The position numbers were made by a program, and so were the translations under genes. Below are positions 47,653-55,390 of a stretch of 64,000 nt of DNA, piece by piece. This DNA is from Desulfuromonas sp. (GTDB lineage Bacteria; Desulfobacterota; Desulfuromonadia; Desulfuromonadales; Geothermobacteraceae): the NCBI GenBank assembly GCA_002868905.1, contig PKUA01000011.1, forward strand, positions 1-64,000, read 5' to 3'. The first letter of the stretch is position 1. Each line of letters opens with the position of its first letter. A model generated the notes under the pieces. That model saw nothing but the letters and a program-made list of their open reading frames with translations, was not told the DNA's origin and did not search any database.

Positions 47653-48927
47653 CTACTGAAGGGTTTCCGACGGCCTCCTGTTTTTATAACCATGCCTGTA
47701 GGTATAGCCAGCTCCATTCAGGTCATTGATTCCGTCGCCATTTTCATCCTGGAATCGATCATTGTATTGATCGGCGTCGGTATCGGCCCATCCGAACCCG
47801 TGGCTGAACGGTAGCTGAGTTACATCGTCAATTCCGTTCCCGTCACGATCCGGGTGGCTTTTCTGATACCCGTAACCGAATCGTTTCTGAGCGAACAGGC
47901 AATCATCGCAGTCCGCGACGCAATCACCGTCACGGTCCCGGATTCGATCATTGATACGGTCCCGGTCGACATCCCCCCAACCATACCCATGGGCATAAGA
48001 TGTCCCCGTCAGATCATTGAAGCCATCACCGTTGGCGTCGGCAAACAGGTCATTGAACCCATCGCTATTTTCATCGAGCCAACCAGGTGTCGCCATATAA
48101 GGTACCCCGCCATAATTTCGATCGTGGTCGCAGATTCCATCCCCGTTTGCATCGGAAAAGTTGTCATTGATCCCGTCACCATCTATGTCGATATAGCCAA
48201 AAGGGTGACTGAACGGCATACCCGTGAGGTCACAGATTCCGTCGCCATTCGCATCGACAAAATTGTCATTGATACCATCGCCATCCATGTCGACGAATCC
48301 AAAACCATTGCCGCTATGTGCCCCTGTCCTGTCACAGATGCCGTCGCCGTCTTCATCTATGAAATTATCATTGATCCCATCGCCGTCCTGGTCGACAAAC
48401 CCCAGCCCAAGCATGTAAGGGGAGCCTGCATAATAGTAGCCGTTATCACATATTCCATCCCCATTGCTGTCCGTAAAATTGTCATTGATGCCATCGCCAT
48501 TATCATCGACGAACCCGAATCGATACCCATCGAAGCCGGTATGTGATATCACCCAGCCATTCCTGACGTGGACTTGGCCAAGATCGAGATACTGGTGATT
48601 CAACATGCGGAAGGGGATCTCCGCGATTGTCCCATCGTGTAAATGAACAAATAGACTGTGATCCCCGTCAGCCACGTCAGAAACTTCAAAAGCCCCATCT
48701 GGTTCAAGAGCTGTTGAGGAAGATGACTCGTCGAGGATAACGAACTCGGAGGAGGATTGATTCGCTTGAATCTGGGAGGTCGAACGGTTTTCGAGCTGCA
48801 AGGTTCCAACAACGGTTCCCTCATCCGCGCCTGACGATCCTCCTCCCGACCCACCACATGAGACCAGTCCTGCCATCGCTATCCCAACCATGAAGGACCA
48901 CCCTGTTTTTGCAATCATCGTTTTCAT
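47653..48927 (-). CDS. Surface lipoprotein with tandem calcium-binding Asp-rich repeats
   Basis: 424 residues. Lipobox LVSC after a signal peptide, a Gly/Ser linker, a beta-rich domain (about 40-125), then about eight repeats of roughly 35 residues around DDNGDGINDNFTDSNGDG and DQDGDGINDNFIDEDGDG. These are EF-hand/dockerin or thrombospondin-3-like Asp loops, each able to bind calcium. One repeat is degenerate with four Cys (CVADCDDC). ATG at 48927 with AGGAG at 7-nt spacing. It is predicted to sit on the outer membrane and to stiffen when calcium is bound. Confidence 0.84.
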   Translation of the reverse strand: MKTMIAKTGWSFMVGIAMAGLVSCGGSGGGSSGADEGTVVGTLQLENRSTSQIQANQSSSEFVILDESSSSTALEPDGAFEVSDVADGDHSLFVHLHDGTIAEIPFRMLNHQYLDLGQVHVRNGWVISHTGFDGYRFGFVDDNGDGINDNFTDSNGDGICDNGYYYAGSPYMLGLGFVDQDGDGINDNFIDEDGDGICDRTGAHSGNGFGFVDMDGDGINDNFVDANGDGICDLTGMPFSHPFGYIDIDGDGINDNFSDANGDGICDHDRNYGGVPYMATPGWLDENSDGFNDLFADANGDGFNDLTGTSYAHGYGWGDVDRDRINDRIRDRDGDCVADCDDCLFAQKRFGYGYQKSHPDRDGNGIDDVTQLPFSHGFGWADTDADQYNDRFQDENGDGINDLNGAGYTYRHGYKNRRPSETLQ

Positions 48928-48964
48928 GATAGCTCCTGTTTGCATCGGTCCTTAACCGTTGATC

Positions 48965-49573
48965 CTACTTGCGTGCTGCATCTCCCCCTGGCAACTTACC
49001 AGGTTCGCTAATTGCAATAAGATTGGTGTTCAGTTGATAGATCCGCTTGGCCAGGTCCTCATTCTCGGCGTCAGGATAACTATCGCTTCTCGAACAGGCG
49101 GATTCTCCATGCGCGCGAAGGAAGACCCTCAAAGTAAAGTCCTCCGGTTGGTTTCTGGTTTCCGGGATCGGACATGCGAGATTCGGGTCACGTTTCCAGC
49201 CGGGAGTTGCAGGTCTACCAGCCCAACAGATAACCTCGTCTTGATCATTGAGGACCTGAAGGCAGAACCCGCCCGGCCCGCCCGAACAACCCAACGACTC
49301 CGTGTCTGAAGAATCGTTCAAGTAATCTGCTGCGAAAGAGTCCTCGGCATGATCATGCTCCTCCCCCATGCGCCCCTTTGATTGAAAATCCTGGGCGACG
49401 AGAGTCGCAATGAGAACCTGGTTTCCGGCGCTTTGAAACATGTAATCATCATATTCGCCTGAAAGAATGTGAGCCCTCATTCCGGACATCTCCGCGCTAA
49501 CAGGCGAAACAAAACCCCACAGGAGTGCGACGCAAATAAAAAGACCTGTTTTGATTGTTGAAAACTTTTCCAT
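48965..49573 (-). CDS. Exported hypothetical protein
   Basis: 202 residues from the ATG at 49573 (SD GGAGGG). A signal peptide ends near VSAEM; the mature part has paired Cys (LGCSGGPGGFCLQVLNDQ, VICWAGRPA, LACPIPE, SACSRSD) and no recognised domain. Periplasmic or secreted. It lies between the two largest proteins of the operon; function unknown. Confidence 0.7.
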   Translation of the reverse strand: MEKFSTIKTGLFICVALLWGFVSPVSAEMSGMRAHILSGEYDDYMFQSAGNQVLIATLVAQDFQSKGRMGEEHDHAEDSFAADYLNDSSDTESLGCSGGPGGFCLQVLNDQDEVICWAGRPATPGWKRDPNLACPIPETRNQPEDFTLRVFLRAHGESACSRSDSYPDAENEDLAKRIYQLNTNLIAISEPGKLPGGDAARK

Positions 49574-49649
49574 GTGTCCCTCCGTGCTCTGTTTCAAGTC
49601 TTACCCGGGGAAGATTTTCGCTCTTCCCCGGGTAGAGATTGACCTTTCT

Positions 49650-50909
49650 TTATTGCTCAACATCTATGGTCTCGCACTGGTCAAGCCATTCATCCGCGAC
49701 CGGGTAGGTGTGCATGAAGAGTATGACGGCTCTTGCATCATCTGCGGCCATAACGAATCCGGAGATGTTGGTTCCGGACGCCCCTTGATTCCCAAAGACC
49801 ACATCCATCACTTTCCCTTTGTGAAGCTTGGCCGTCCCGTCTGGAAGATATTCCCCATAACAAATGGTTTTCTCATCGTTCTCGGCGGCGTATCTCACTT
49901 CCCTGTCATAGGTGAAACCTGCGTATGGGAAATAATCTTCCTCAACGGGAAGATTTATGCCGAGCACCGTATTGATAAACACAGTACCATCTACGGTTGC
50001 CTGTCCATCCTTATCAATCGCAGCACCCAACATTGAGGCGGCGGCATCGAAATATGTGCCGTCCTCAAAGGGTGCGGCTACAGTGACGCCGGAGAAGGTT
50101 AGACTCTGATTGAGCAAAACCTGTCGGTAGATCGCCAGGTTTTCGAGAGGGGAATCGATGATTTTAGTGGATCCGTCCGCTTTTGTAATAAAAACGCGTC
50201 CTGCCGGGTCAGTTTCGATGCTGTCGATGTCTGGTTGGCTGAGAAGATCTATAACTTCTCCAAGAGCCCTATCCAGCACCCTGTCAGGTGATCTTGAGAA
50301 ACTCAGCCGACCGAGGTCAACTTCGGATGCAAAGAATTGATACTCTTCGAAAATCGCCCCCTCGCTGTCCAGCGGGAGTAAATACACATCGGACCACCCG
50401 GCATAAAGGGAGTCCTCCGACGGGAGCCAATCGTTCTTAACAATGTCAATAATGTTGAGGCAAGCATTCGACAACTCTTTGCAAGTGAACGGATAAAGAC
50501 CATCGACGCAAACAGATTCATCAAAAAGACCACAGTCAGCTACATCCAAAACAGTAATTGGTTGCTCGAAAACGGCATCGTCTGGCAATGGGGTCCTGTT
50601 AAGAACCGGCGTGTTGTATCCAATGCTGCTCCATGAATAAAGAAGCGGAACACCGTCAGGGTCGCGATCAATGACATAAAGGTCACCATACAGTTCACCC
50701 TTTCCCGGACTATTCCCGCTATTGCCATTGTCATTACCGTTGCCGGGATTCTCATCAACAATTTTCACAGAACCCAAGCCATTTCCGCTATTTGGGACCC
50801 CCCCTCTTTGAGCGTATGCCCAAGTTGGTAGCGCCATGACAATTGCCACGGTTGCAAGCAGGAGTAGTTGAAACACTATTTGTGGTTTAAATGCTGCTTT
50901 TTCTCTCAT
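49650..50909 (-). CDS. Large exported hypothetical protein, first gene after the riboswitch
   Basis: 419 residues from the ATG at 50909 (SD AGGAGG). A signal peptide (about 1-33, ending WAYA) is followed by a Gly/Asn-rich linker (NPGNGNDNGNSGNSPGKGEL) and a globular region with four Cys in CGLFDESVC and CKELSNAC. No catalytic motif is seen. The acidic, low-Lys composition suits a secreted or surface protein. It is the gene most directly under control of the GEMM-like element. Confidence 0.78.
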   Translation of the reverse strand: MREKAAFKPQIVFQLLLLATVAIVMALPTWAYAQRGGVPNSGNGLGSVKIVDENPGNGNDNGNSGNSPGKGELYGDLYVIDRDPDGVPLLYSWSSIGYNTPVLNRTPLPDDAVFEQPITVLDVADCGLFDESVCVDGLYPFTCKELSNACLNIIDIVKNDWLPSEDSLYAGWSDVYLLPLDSEGAIFEEYQFFASEVDLGRLSFSRSPDRVLDRALGEVIDLLSQPDIDSIETDPAGRVFITKADGSTKIIDSPLENLAIYRQVLLNQSLTFSGVTVAAPFEDGTYFDAAASMLGAAIDKDGQATVDGTVFINTVLGINLPVEEDYFPYAGFTYDREVRYAAENDEKTICYGEYLPDGTAKLHKGKVMDVVFGNQGASGTNISGFVMAADDARAVILFMHTYPVADEWLDQCETIDVEQ

Positions 50910-51021
50910 GACGTCCTCCTGTTTCTTTGTCTTGGGAGGTCGAACATATCCATGCCTTGAGGGCAAACCACAACGACTATTACACTCCGACAATAAGACC
51001 TCCGGCCCCGTTGTTTTTGAA

Positions 51022-51063
51022 TCACGTCGGACGACCAAACCTCTGTCTAAAAATCTCCCTCAT
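51022..51063 (-). CDS. Possible 13-codon leader ORF in the riboswitch leader
   Basis: ATG at 51063 follows AAAGGAGG with 6-nt spacing, the best ribosome-binding site in the leader. It encodes 13 residues, MREIFRQRFGRPT, then TGA. It lies between the alternative hairpin and the first exported-protein gene 112 bases downstream. Whether it is translated is unknown. Confidence 0.35.
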   Translation of the reverse strand: MREIFRQRFGRPT

Positions 51064-51110
51064 TCCCACCTCCTTTCTTTCTGGTGACGTTCACGGCCTC
51101 CGAAATACAA

Positions 51111-51155
51111 ATGGCCGAGTTACCCAAGGTTTTGGACCTTCGGTAGCTCGGCCAT
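51111..51155 (-). promoter_or_regulatory. Alternative hairpin overlapping the riboswitch aptamer (expression platform)
   Basis: On the minus strand a 9-bp outer stem (51155-51147 with 51119-51111), a 4-bp TACC/GGTA helix and a 4-bp AAGG/CCTT helix, separated by single mismatches, close a 7-nt loop. A moderately T-rich stretch (TTGTATTTC) follows. Its 5' arm is the same sequence as the 3' part of the aptamer, so the two folds exclude each other. Confidence 0.7.
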
Positions 51156-51215
51156 CTTCGTCCAGAAGACCCGCCGCTTTCCGCACCTATCTCACGAAAG
51201 GACTGGCTTTTCGGG
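51139..51215 (-). promoter_or_regulatory. GEMM-I (GEMM-Ib-like) cyclic-dinucleotide riboswitch aptamer
   Basis: The minus strand carries P2 (CCTTTC/GATAGG, 51201-51186, one mismatch) capped by a GTGA tetraloop, the joining element GCGGAAAGC (51184-51176), P3 (GTCTTC/GAAGAT, 51170-51154) and GGCCGAGCTACCGAA (51153-51139). As I recall them, the c-AMP-GMP-sensing GEMM-Ib RNAs of Geobacter have GCGGAAAGC, GGGTCTC/GAGAC and GCCGGGCTGCCGAA in the same order. It starts about 25 bases into the transcript of the promoter at 51246. Ligand choice (c-di-GMP or 3',3'-cGAMP) cannot be decided by eye. Confidence 0.76.
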
Positions 51216-51245
51216 TTTTTACACGCGCCCCGGATGTTTGCAATC

Positions 51246-51273
51246 ACTATATTCCGCAGACCTTGCGTGTCAA
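51246..51273 (-). promoter_or_regulatory. Sigma-70-type promoter of the riboswitch operon
   Basis: On the minus strand TTGACA (51273-51268) and TATAGT (51251-51246) are 16 bp apart. The transcript should begin near 51239, a few tens of bases before the aptamer, and run into the genes at 50909, 49573, 48927 and 47620. Confidence 0.86.
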
Positions 51274-51466
51274 GGAATTTTAATATTAGAACACTTAATA
51301 CTGGGTTTTAATCAAACGCACAAGGGTCATGTTTTCTCCAAACCTACCGTAATACCCGCGTGTCATCGAACGGGAGATTAGCCTCAGGGCATGTTGAAAA
51401 TAAAACCTTTGGCAGATTTGGCTGTTTGGGGTAACTGATTTTCTTTTTTCACCAGGTTGAACACTC
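51274..51466. other. AT-rich spacer without a recognised gene
   Basis: An 85-codon frame at 51295-51552 on the minus strand overlaps the next gene and has no supportable start or homology; it is not called. Apart from the inverted repeat at 51426-51475, nothing is seen. Confidence 0.4.
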
Positions 51467-51475
51467 CTACCCCAA
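51426..51475. repeat. 8-bp inverted repeat with 34-nt spacer
   Basis: TTGGGGTA (51426-51433) and TACCCCAA (51468-51475) are perfect inverted repeats spanning the stop codon of the zinc-ribbon gene. A run of T and C between them makes a loose transcription-stop hairpin possible; a protein-binding site is equally possible. Confidence 0.35.
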
Positions 51476-51781
51476 TCTACGCGGCTTCTTTTGGCAGGGG
51501 ACGAGATAAACCTTCCGGTTGCCCCACCAAATAAGCCCTCCCAAAGCGACATAACTTCCGAGCGCCAAAAACAACCACCCTCGATCGCCGAAATAGAGCA
51601 GAACCGTAAAGACGAGCGATATCAGGGCAACCACGATAAAAAGGGCCTGTCGAACCTTGGTGTCTTTATCGACGGTGAAGCTGCCGCCGCATTGCGGACA
51701 GGTGCGACAGCTGTCAAACACCCCTCGGTGGGGAAGTTCTTTGAGGACGATCACGCTTCCGCAGTGCGGACAGGCCAACAT
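51467..51781 (-). CDS. Zinc-ribbon membrane protein
   Basis: 104 residues. Two zinc knuckles, CPHCGS and CPQCGG with another Cys pair partner region (SCRTC), are followed by two membrane helices (about 46-64 and 68-86). The C-terminus is basic. Function unknown. It lies 3 bases after the four-helix membrane-protein gene and is probably co-transcribed with it. Confidence 0.68.
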   Translation of the reverse strand: MLACPHCGSVIVLKELPHRGVFDSCRTCPQCGGSFTVDKDTKVRQALFIVVALISLVFTVLLYFGDRGWLFLALGSYVALGGLIWWGNRKVYLVPCQKKPRRLG

Positions 51782-51784
51782 TTT

Positions 51785-52216
51785 TTACTCCTTCGGTGTC
51801 GCGATCTGCCACCAGACATAAGAACCGAGACACAACGAGATAAACGTCAAAGGGACAAATATCCCCACACCGATGAGCTGGTCCCGTAACCGGTGCGGAC
51901 TCGACCAACCCAAACCGATTCCGAGGACCAGGCTCACAAGCCCTGCGCCAATGAAAAGGGATGTCCGGGTCAGCAGGTTGAACTGTCTCAGCAGATAGCC
52001 GGCGAGGGCCATCACCAAAACGAGAACCGGGTAGGCAACCGGAACGAGAACGAACAGAATCAGACCGGCCGCCCTGGCCGAAGCGTAACCGGATACCTCG
52101 GCAAGGTGGATTTCAAGCAGTTCGGCGACGATGACCGCAGCTGCCAACAACGCCAGCGGGAGCAGGGTCATCAGCGGTGAGATCAGCGAGGCTTTGATGA
52201 TCCTGGGCTTAATCAC
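51785..52216 (-). CDS. Four-helix membrane protein
   Basis: 143 residues with four predicted membrane helices (LMTLLPLALLAAAVIVAELL; AGLILFVLVPVAYPVLVLVM; SLFIGAGLVSLVLGIGLGW; GIFVPLTFISLCLGSYVWW). Not recognised. Its start lies 8 bases inside the 3' end of the acetyltransferase gene upstream. Confidence 0.65.
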   Translation of the reverse strand: MIKPRIIKASLISPLMTLLPLALLAAAVIVAELLEIHLAEVSGYASARAAGLILFVLVPVAYPVLVLVMALAGYLLRQFNLLTRTSLFIGAGLVSLVLGIGLGWSSPHRLRDQLIGVGIFVPLTFISLCLGSYVWWQIATPKE

Positions 52217-52703
52217 TCACGCACCGTTCCATGAACACGGCATCCGGAAAGGGGTTGAACCGGTACGGCTCAATCTCGACAAAACCGAACTTGCGATAAA
52301 GCGCCAGCGCATTATCCAGGGATCGCAGGCTGTCAAGCCTGACAAGGCGATAGCCGAGCTGCCTCGCCCGGGCCAGAAAAGCCTCCATCAAGGCACGGCC
52401 GGCGCCGCTCCCCTGACACTCAGGCACAACAAACATCCGCTTCATCTCGGCAACCCCCGGGTCCAACTCTCTAAGGCCGACGGCTCCGATATACCGATCA
52501 CCTTTTCTGGCCAGCAACAGGCAGCCTTTGGGTGGACCATACATCTGGCCAAGCGCCGCCATCTCCTCGGAAAAACCCTGAAATTCAAGGTCGAGCCCCA
52601 GAAAATCGACGTAATCGCTGAACAGTTTTTGCCCAATGGCATACTGTTCCGGGCTCTCTGCAAATTCGATCTGTATCTTCATCATGGGATCTGACGTCGG
52701 CAT
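52209..52703 (-). CDS. GNAT-family N-acetyltransferase
   Basis: 164 residues. Acetyl-CoA loop VVPECQGSGAGRALMEAF (R/Q-x-x-G-x-A type), preceded by YIGAVGLRELDPGVAEMKRM and followed by ALALYRKFGFVEIEPY. The first ATG of the frame (52703) is used; 52685 is an alternative. Substrate unknown. Confidence 0.88.
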   Translation of the reverse strand: MPTSDPMMKIQIEFAESPEQYAIGQKLFSDYVDFLGLDLEFQGFSEEMAALGQMYGPPKGCLLLARKGDRYIGAVGLRELDPGVAEMKRMFVVPECQGSGAGRALMEAFLARARQLGYRLVRLDSLRSLDNALALYRKFGFVEIEPYRFNPFPDAVFMERCVSD

Positions 52704-52709
52704 TGAAGC

Positions 52710-53196
52710 TCAGATATCGTTAAGAATAAATTTCATTTTGCGGCCACCGGTTACTTCGAAGCCGTTACCAGCATAAAAAATAGATGGTTTTTTCGAATTC
52801 AGGCAGTGGTGGCGTGCACAGTTCCAACCGTTTCCATCCGATTGACTTTGCCATTTCTGCCACCTTTTCGAGCAAAGCCGAACCGACTTTGCGGGACCGG
52901 CAATTCGGCCGCACGTAGAATTCCTGGACGATGCCGAAGGTTCCCTCGGCATAGAGCGCGTGGCTTTCGCAGAGGGAGGCAAACCCAATCGGGGTATCCG
53001 TGCCGCGGTCAACCGCCAACAAAACGCGATATTTGCCTTGTTCCATCAGGTCGCGGCAGAGCTGCGTTGTGGTTGGAATATCGACGTTAAAATGCCGCGC
53101 GCCGGTCTTGTCGATGATTTCATCGGTCAGCGCGTGGGCCATGGAAGCGATTATCGGGGCATCTTCCGTGGTAGCTTTTCGGATATAAGTGTCCAT
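52710..53196 (-). pseudogene. GNAT-family acetyltransferase with a frameshift at a T6 run
   Basis: Frame 1 from ATG 53196 gives MDTYIRKATTEDAPIIASMA and the acetyl-CoA region EFYVRPNCRSRKVGSALLEK, then ends early with FLCW and a stop at 52765. The neighbouring frame continues at once with FYAGNGFEVTGGRKMKFIL, the expected GNAT C-terminus (FYxxxGF). Removing one T from the run at 52775-52780 restores a single protein of about 161 residues. It may be a sequencing error, a real mutation, or slippage. Confidence 0.76.
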
Positions 53197-53288
53197 TTGA
53201 TTGTCCAGGTCCGGAAATCTTTGCATAACCGGTGGCCAATGCCGCCTGCCGGAATGACGAGTCGCACCAGATGCGGGTGTTCAAAAGC

Positions 53289-53990
53289 TCAATTTTTTTG
53301 ACACAGGTATGTTCCGACGACTCCTTCTACCATGTCTTTGGAGAGGATGCTGAAATCCGCCCTTTCGAGCAGACCGTCCATGATCCAGTCGAAGGTGGAA
53401 AACTCCTCCCTGATATGAGTTGCGACCTCGTCGCGCAGCTGCTGTCCACCGATGTCCCCTAGCGTATCAATCCAGCGTGTGATATTGGCCTCGGCGTCAG
53501 CCTGGGCAAAAAGCACATCGTGGATGTACAAGAGCCCACCCGGCTTGAGCATTCCGTTCATCCGGGCAAGAGCCATCCCCTTCCAGAAGTCCGGTAGATG
53601 ATGAAAGGCCATGCTCGTCACCAGAGCATCCGCGAACGGGCCTGCGTGCTCGTAAGTCAGAAAACCGGCGTGACAGGTGGTGATGTTCTGCAACACGGCC
53701 TTGTTCGCCTTGTTTCGAACAGCTTCAAGCATTCGGTCCGACACATCAACAGCGTAGACATGACCACAGCGTCGGGCCGCATGCATGGCAAAGGCTCCCG
53801 TCCCGGTGCCAAGTTCGATCACCACCGACTGCGTCGTCACACCGAGGGTATCGAGGATGCGTGCGCATTCTGCGTCCACATCGCGAAACTGGGCGTGACG
53901 CTCGTCGTAGGCCTCAACCTCGAGCGGATCTTCATAGTCGACGCCGACCTGCCTGAATTCATCATACTGCCATGGAGGGGATTTTTTCAT
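53289..53990 (-). CDS. Class I SAM-dependent methyltransferase
   Basis: 233 residues: motif I VVIELGTGTGAFAMHAARRC, motif II HVYAVDVSDRMLEAVRNKA, then GPFADALVTSMAFHHLPDFW and LKPGGLLYIHDVLFAQ. Belongs to the UbiE/COQ5-like group. The N-terminus (PPWQYDEFRQVGVDYEDP) resembles cobalt-corrin or small-molecule methyltransferases of anaerobes only loosely. Substrate unknown. Confidence 0.87.
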   Translation of the reverse strand: MKKSPPWQYDEFRQVGVDYEDPLEVEAYDERHAQFRDVDAECARILDTLGVTTQSVVIELGTGTGAFAMHAARRCGHVYAVDVSDRMLEAVRNKANKAVLQNITTCHAGFLTYEHAGPFADALVTSMAFHHLPDFWKGMALARMNGMLKPGGLLYIHDVLFAQADAEANITRWIDTLGDIGGQQLRDEVATHIREEFSTFDWIMDGLLERADFSILSKDMVEGVVGTYLCQKN

Positions 53991-54064
53991 GGAATTGTCC
54001 TGGATGATTCGCCCTGTTCAGGGGCAAATCGAAGCAAAGGTATGGGATCACTCCTGCAAAACTT

Positions 54065-54685
54065 TTATCTGCACAAGATTGTCATCGGCTGCCGGATGAT
54101 TGTTTTCCAGTTCCGGGGGTCCGCGCGACGAATATCACTCAGGTAGATTTCGTGATGTTTTCCCGTTAGTTCTCCACCGTTCCCTTGAATAAATTCATGC
54201 AACTTCTCCACGGTCGGTCCTTCCTCGGAAAAAGGCCCGACATGAAGGATCTGAGCGGATAAACCTTCGTTGAAGCTCTCAAATCTCAGGTTTGGCAGGG
54301 CTGGCAGATCCTTCTTGCCGGAGACTGCGTCCATGGCTGAATCCACCATCGTTGCGGTAATCAGCGCAGGTTGCATAATCATCATCCGCCAGATCCAATT
54401 GGATTTATTCCCTTCGACAAAATCAGACATATCTTCCGCCCACCAAAGCCCCTCTAACGGCATCACCCCGTAATCAATCGCGGCAGGAGACTTTTTGACC
54501 ATGAACTTTAACGTATAAGCCACGGAAAAAAGAACGTCAATGGCGGCCTGATGATCGGATGCGCCGGGCTCGCCCATGCCGTCAACCATCAAGAAGTTCA
54601 TTTCCGGAACAATACACTCCACGACCTTTTTCGCGGAACACTTGTAATATTCTTTCAGCTCTTTGTTAAAATCAATTTTTTCCAT
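54065..54685 (-). CDS. GyrI-like small-molecule-binding domain protein
   Basis: 206 residues: VPEMNFLMVDGMGEPGASDH, AIDVLFSVAYTLKFMVKKSP, YGVMPLEGLWWAEDM and the C-terminal LSDIRRADPRNWKTIIRQPM are those of the stand-alone GyrI-like family, a SHS2-fold ligand-binding group. No DNA-binding domain is attached. Role unknown; detoxification is often suggested for the family. Confidence 0.84.
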   Translation of the reverse strand: MEKIDFNKELKEYYKCSAKKVVECIVPEMNFLMVDGMGEPGASDHQAAIDVLFSVAYTLKFMVKKSPAAIDYGVMPLEGLWWAEDMSDFVEGNKSNWIWRMMIMQPALITATMVDSAMDAVSGKKDLPALPNLRFESFNEGLSAQILHVGPFSEEGPTVEKLHEFIQGNGGELTGKHHEIYLSDIRRADPRNWKTIIRQPMTILCR

Positions 54686-54804
54686 GAGTGTTCACCTTGA
54701 ACAGGAACGGACTGGCCTTAGAGATCTGGGTCTGGTCACTTTCAATGGTGGAGCAACTCTTAGGCAACCCGACCAGGCATAACCCCGGCCGCCTGAGTGC
54801 ATGG

Positions 54805-55119
54805 CTAGTTGTTTTTTGCACTGGAATTTCTCAAGAGCAGGTACCAGTTTAAACCCACCAAAACGACTGACATCAAAATATAGGCTGCAATGACGGCCAG
54901 TTGGAAAAAGTATGCTGCGATCCCTCCCTGATCCCCTGTATGCGCCGCAAAGAAATAAGAGGTGCCGCTGCCTGCGAACACCAAAACCCCGCCGACACAC
55001 AGATATACCATTCGCAAACCGGGTCTAAACCACCTTGAATAAGGGAGTGTGATTACAAAGATTACAATTGGGCCAAGCAACATCAACAGGCCAATAAGCA
55101 TACTGAAAGTCCAGAACAA
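54805..55119 (-). CDS. Small membrane protein
   Basis: 104 residues with three membrane helices (SMLIGLLMLLGPIVIFVITL; MVYLCVGGVLVFAGSGTSYF; FFQLAVIAAYILMSVVLVGL). Not recognised. The gene is AT-richer than its neighbours. No strong SD is visible. Confidence 0.55.
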   Translation of the reverse strand: MFWTFSMLIGLLMLLGPIVIFVITLPYSRWFRPGLRMVYLCVGGVLVFAGSGTSYFFAAHTGDQGGIAAYFFQLAVIAAYILMSVVLVGLNWYLLLRNSSAKNN

Positions 55120-55164
55120 GTTGATGGCAGCAAAACAATGCAGACTAATTCAGCAATAAGAAAG

Positions 55165-55356
55165 TCATTTGATTTTCAATATGCCAATAACAATACATAT
55201 AGCGCCGCCCACCATACCACCCCACGCCTCAAGCGGTACATCGCCGCTCAATGCTCTCGTTATTTGCGAACCTGCAGAGTTATAAATATTATAACCCCAG
55301 ACAGCCAAAGCAATTCCGACAACCAAAAGAACCACTCCGATATACTTGCTTTTCAT
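55165..55356 (-). CDS. DUF3185-type small membrane protein
   Basis: 63 residues with two helices: IGVVLLVVGIALAVWGYNIY and GGMVGGAICIVIGILKI, joined by NSAGSQITRALSGDVPLEAW. This layout and sequence match DUF3185. ATG with GGAGGT upstream. Function unknown. Confidence 0.68.
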   Translation of the reverse strand: MKSKYIGVVLLVVGIALAVWGYNIYNSAGSQITRALSGDVPLEAWGGMVGGAICIVIGILKIK

Positions 55357-55390
55357 GAGACCTCCAACTTCAGATTAGAAAGAAAATAAG

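Noticed and set aside
47854-48546. Plus-strand 230-codon frame with repeated Pro/Ile/Val pattern
   Set aside because: It arises from the tandem DNA repeat of the calcium-repeat gene on the other strand.
47700-48550. Tandem repeat considered as a CRISPR array
   Set aside because: Units are about 105-115 bp, in frame, and vary by codon substitutions; no short direct repeats with unique spacers.
50960-51010. Plus-strand GGGCAAACC ... CCTCCGGCC considered as a second GEMM aptamer
   Set aside because: The GAAA-capped P2 and the GGACGCAAAGCC element are absent, and no plus-strand gene follows.
51295-51552. 85-codon minus-strand frame
   Set aside because: Overlaps the zinc-ribbon gene in another frame, no SD, low-complexity start.
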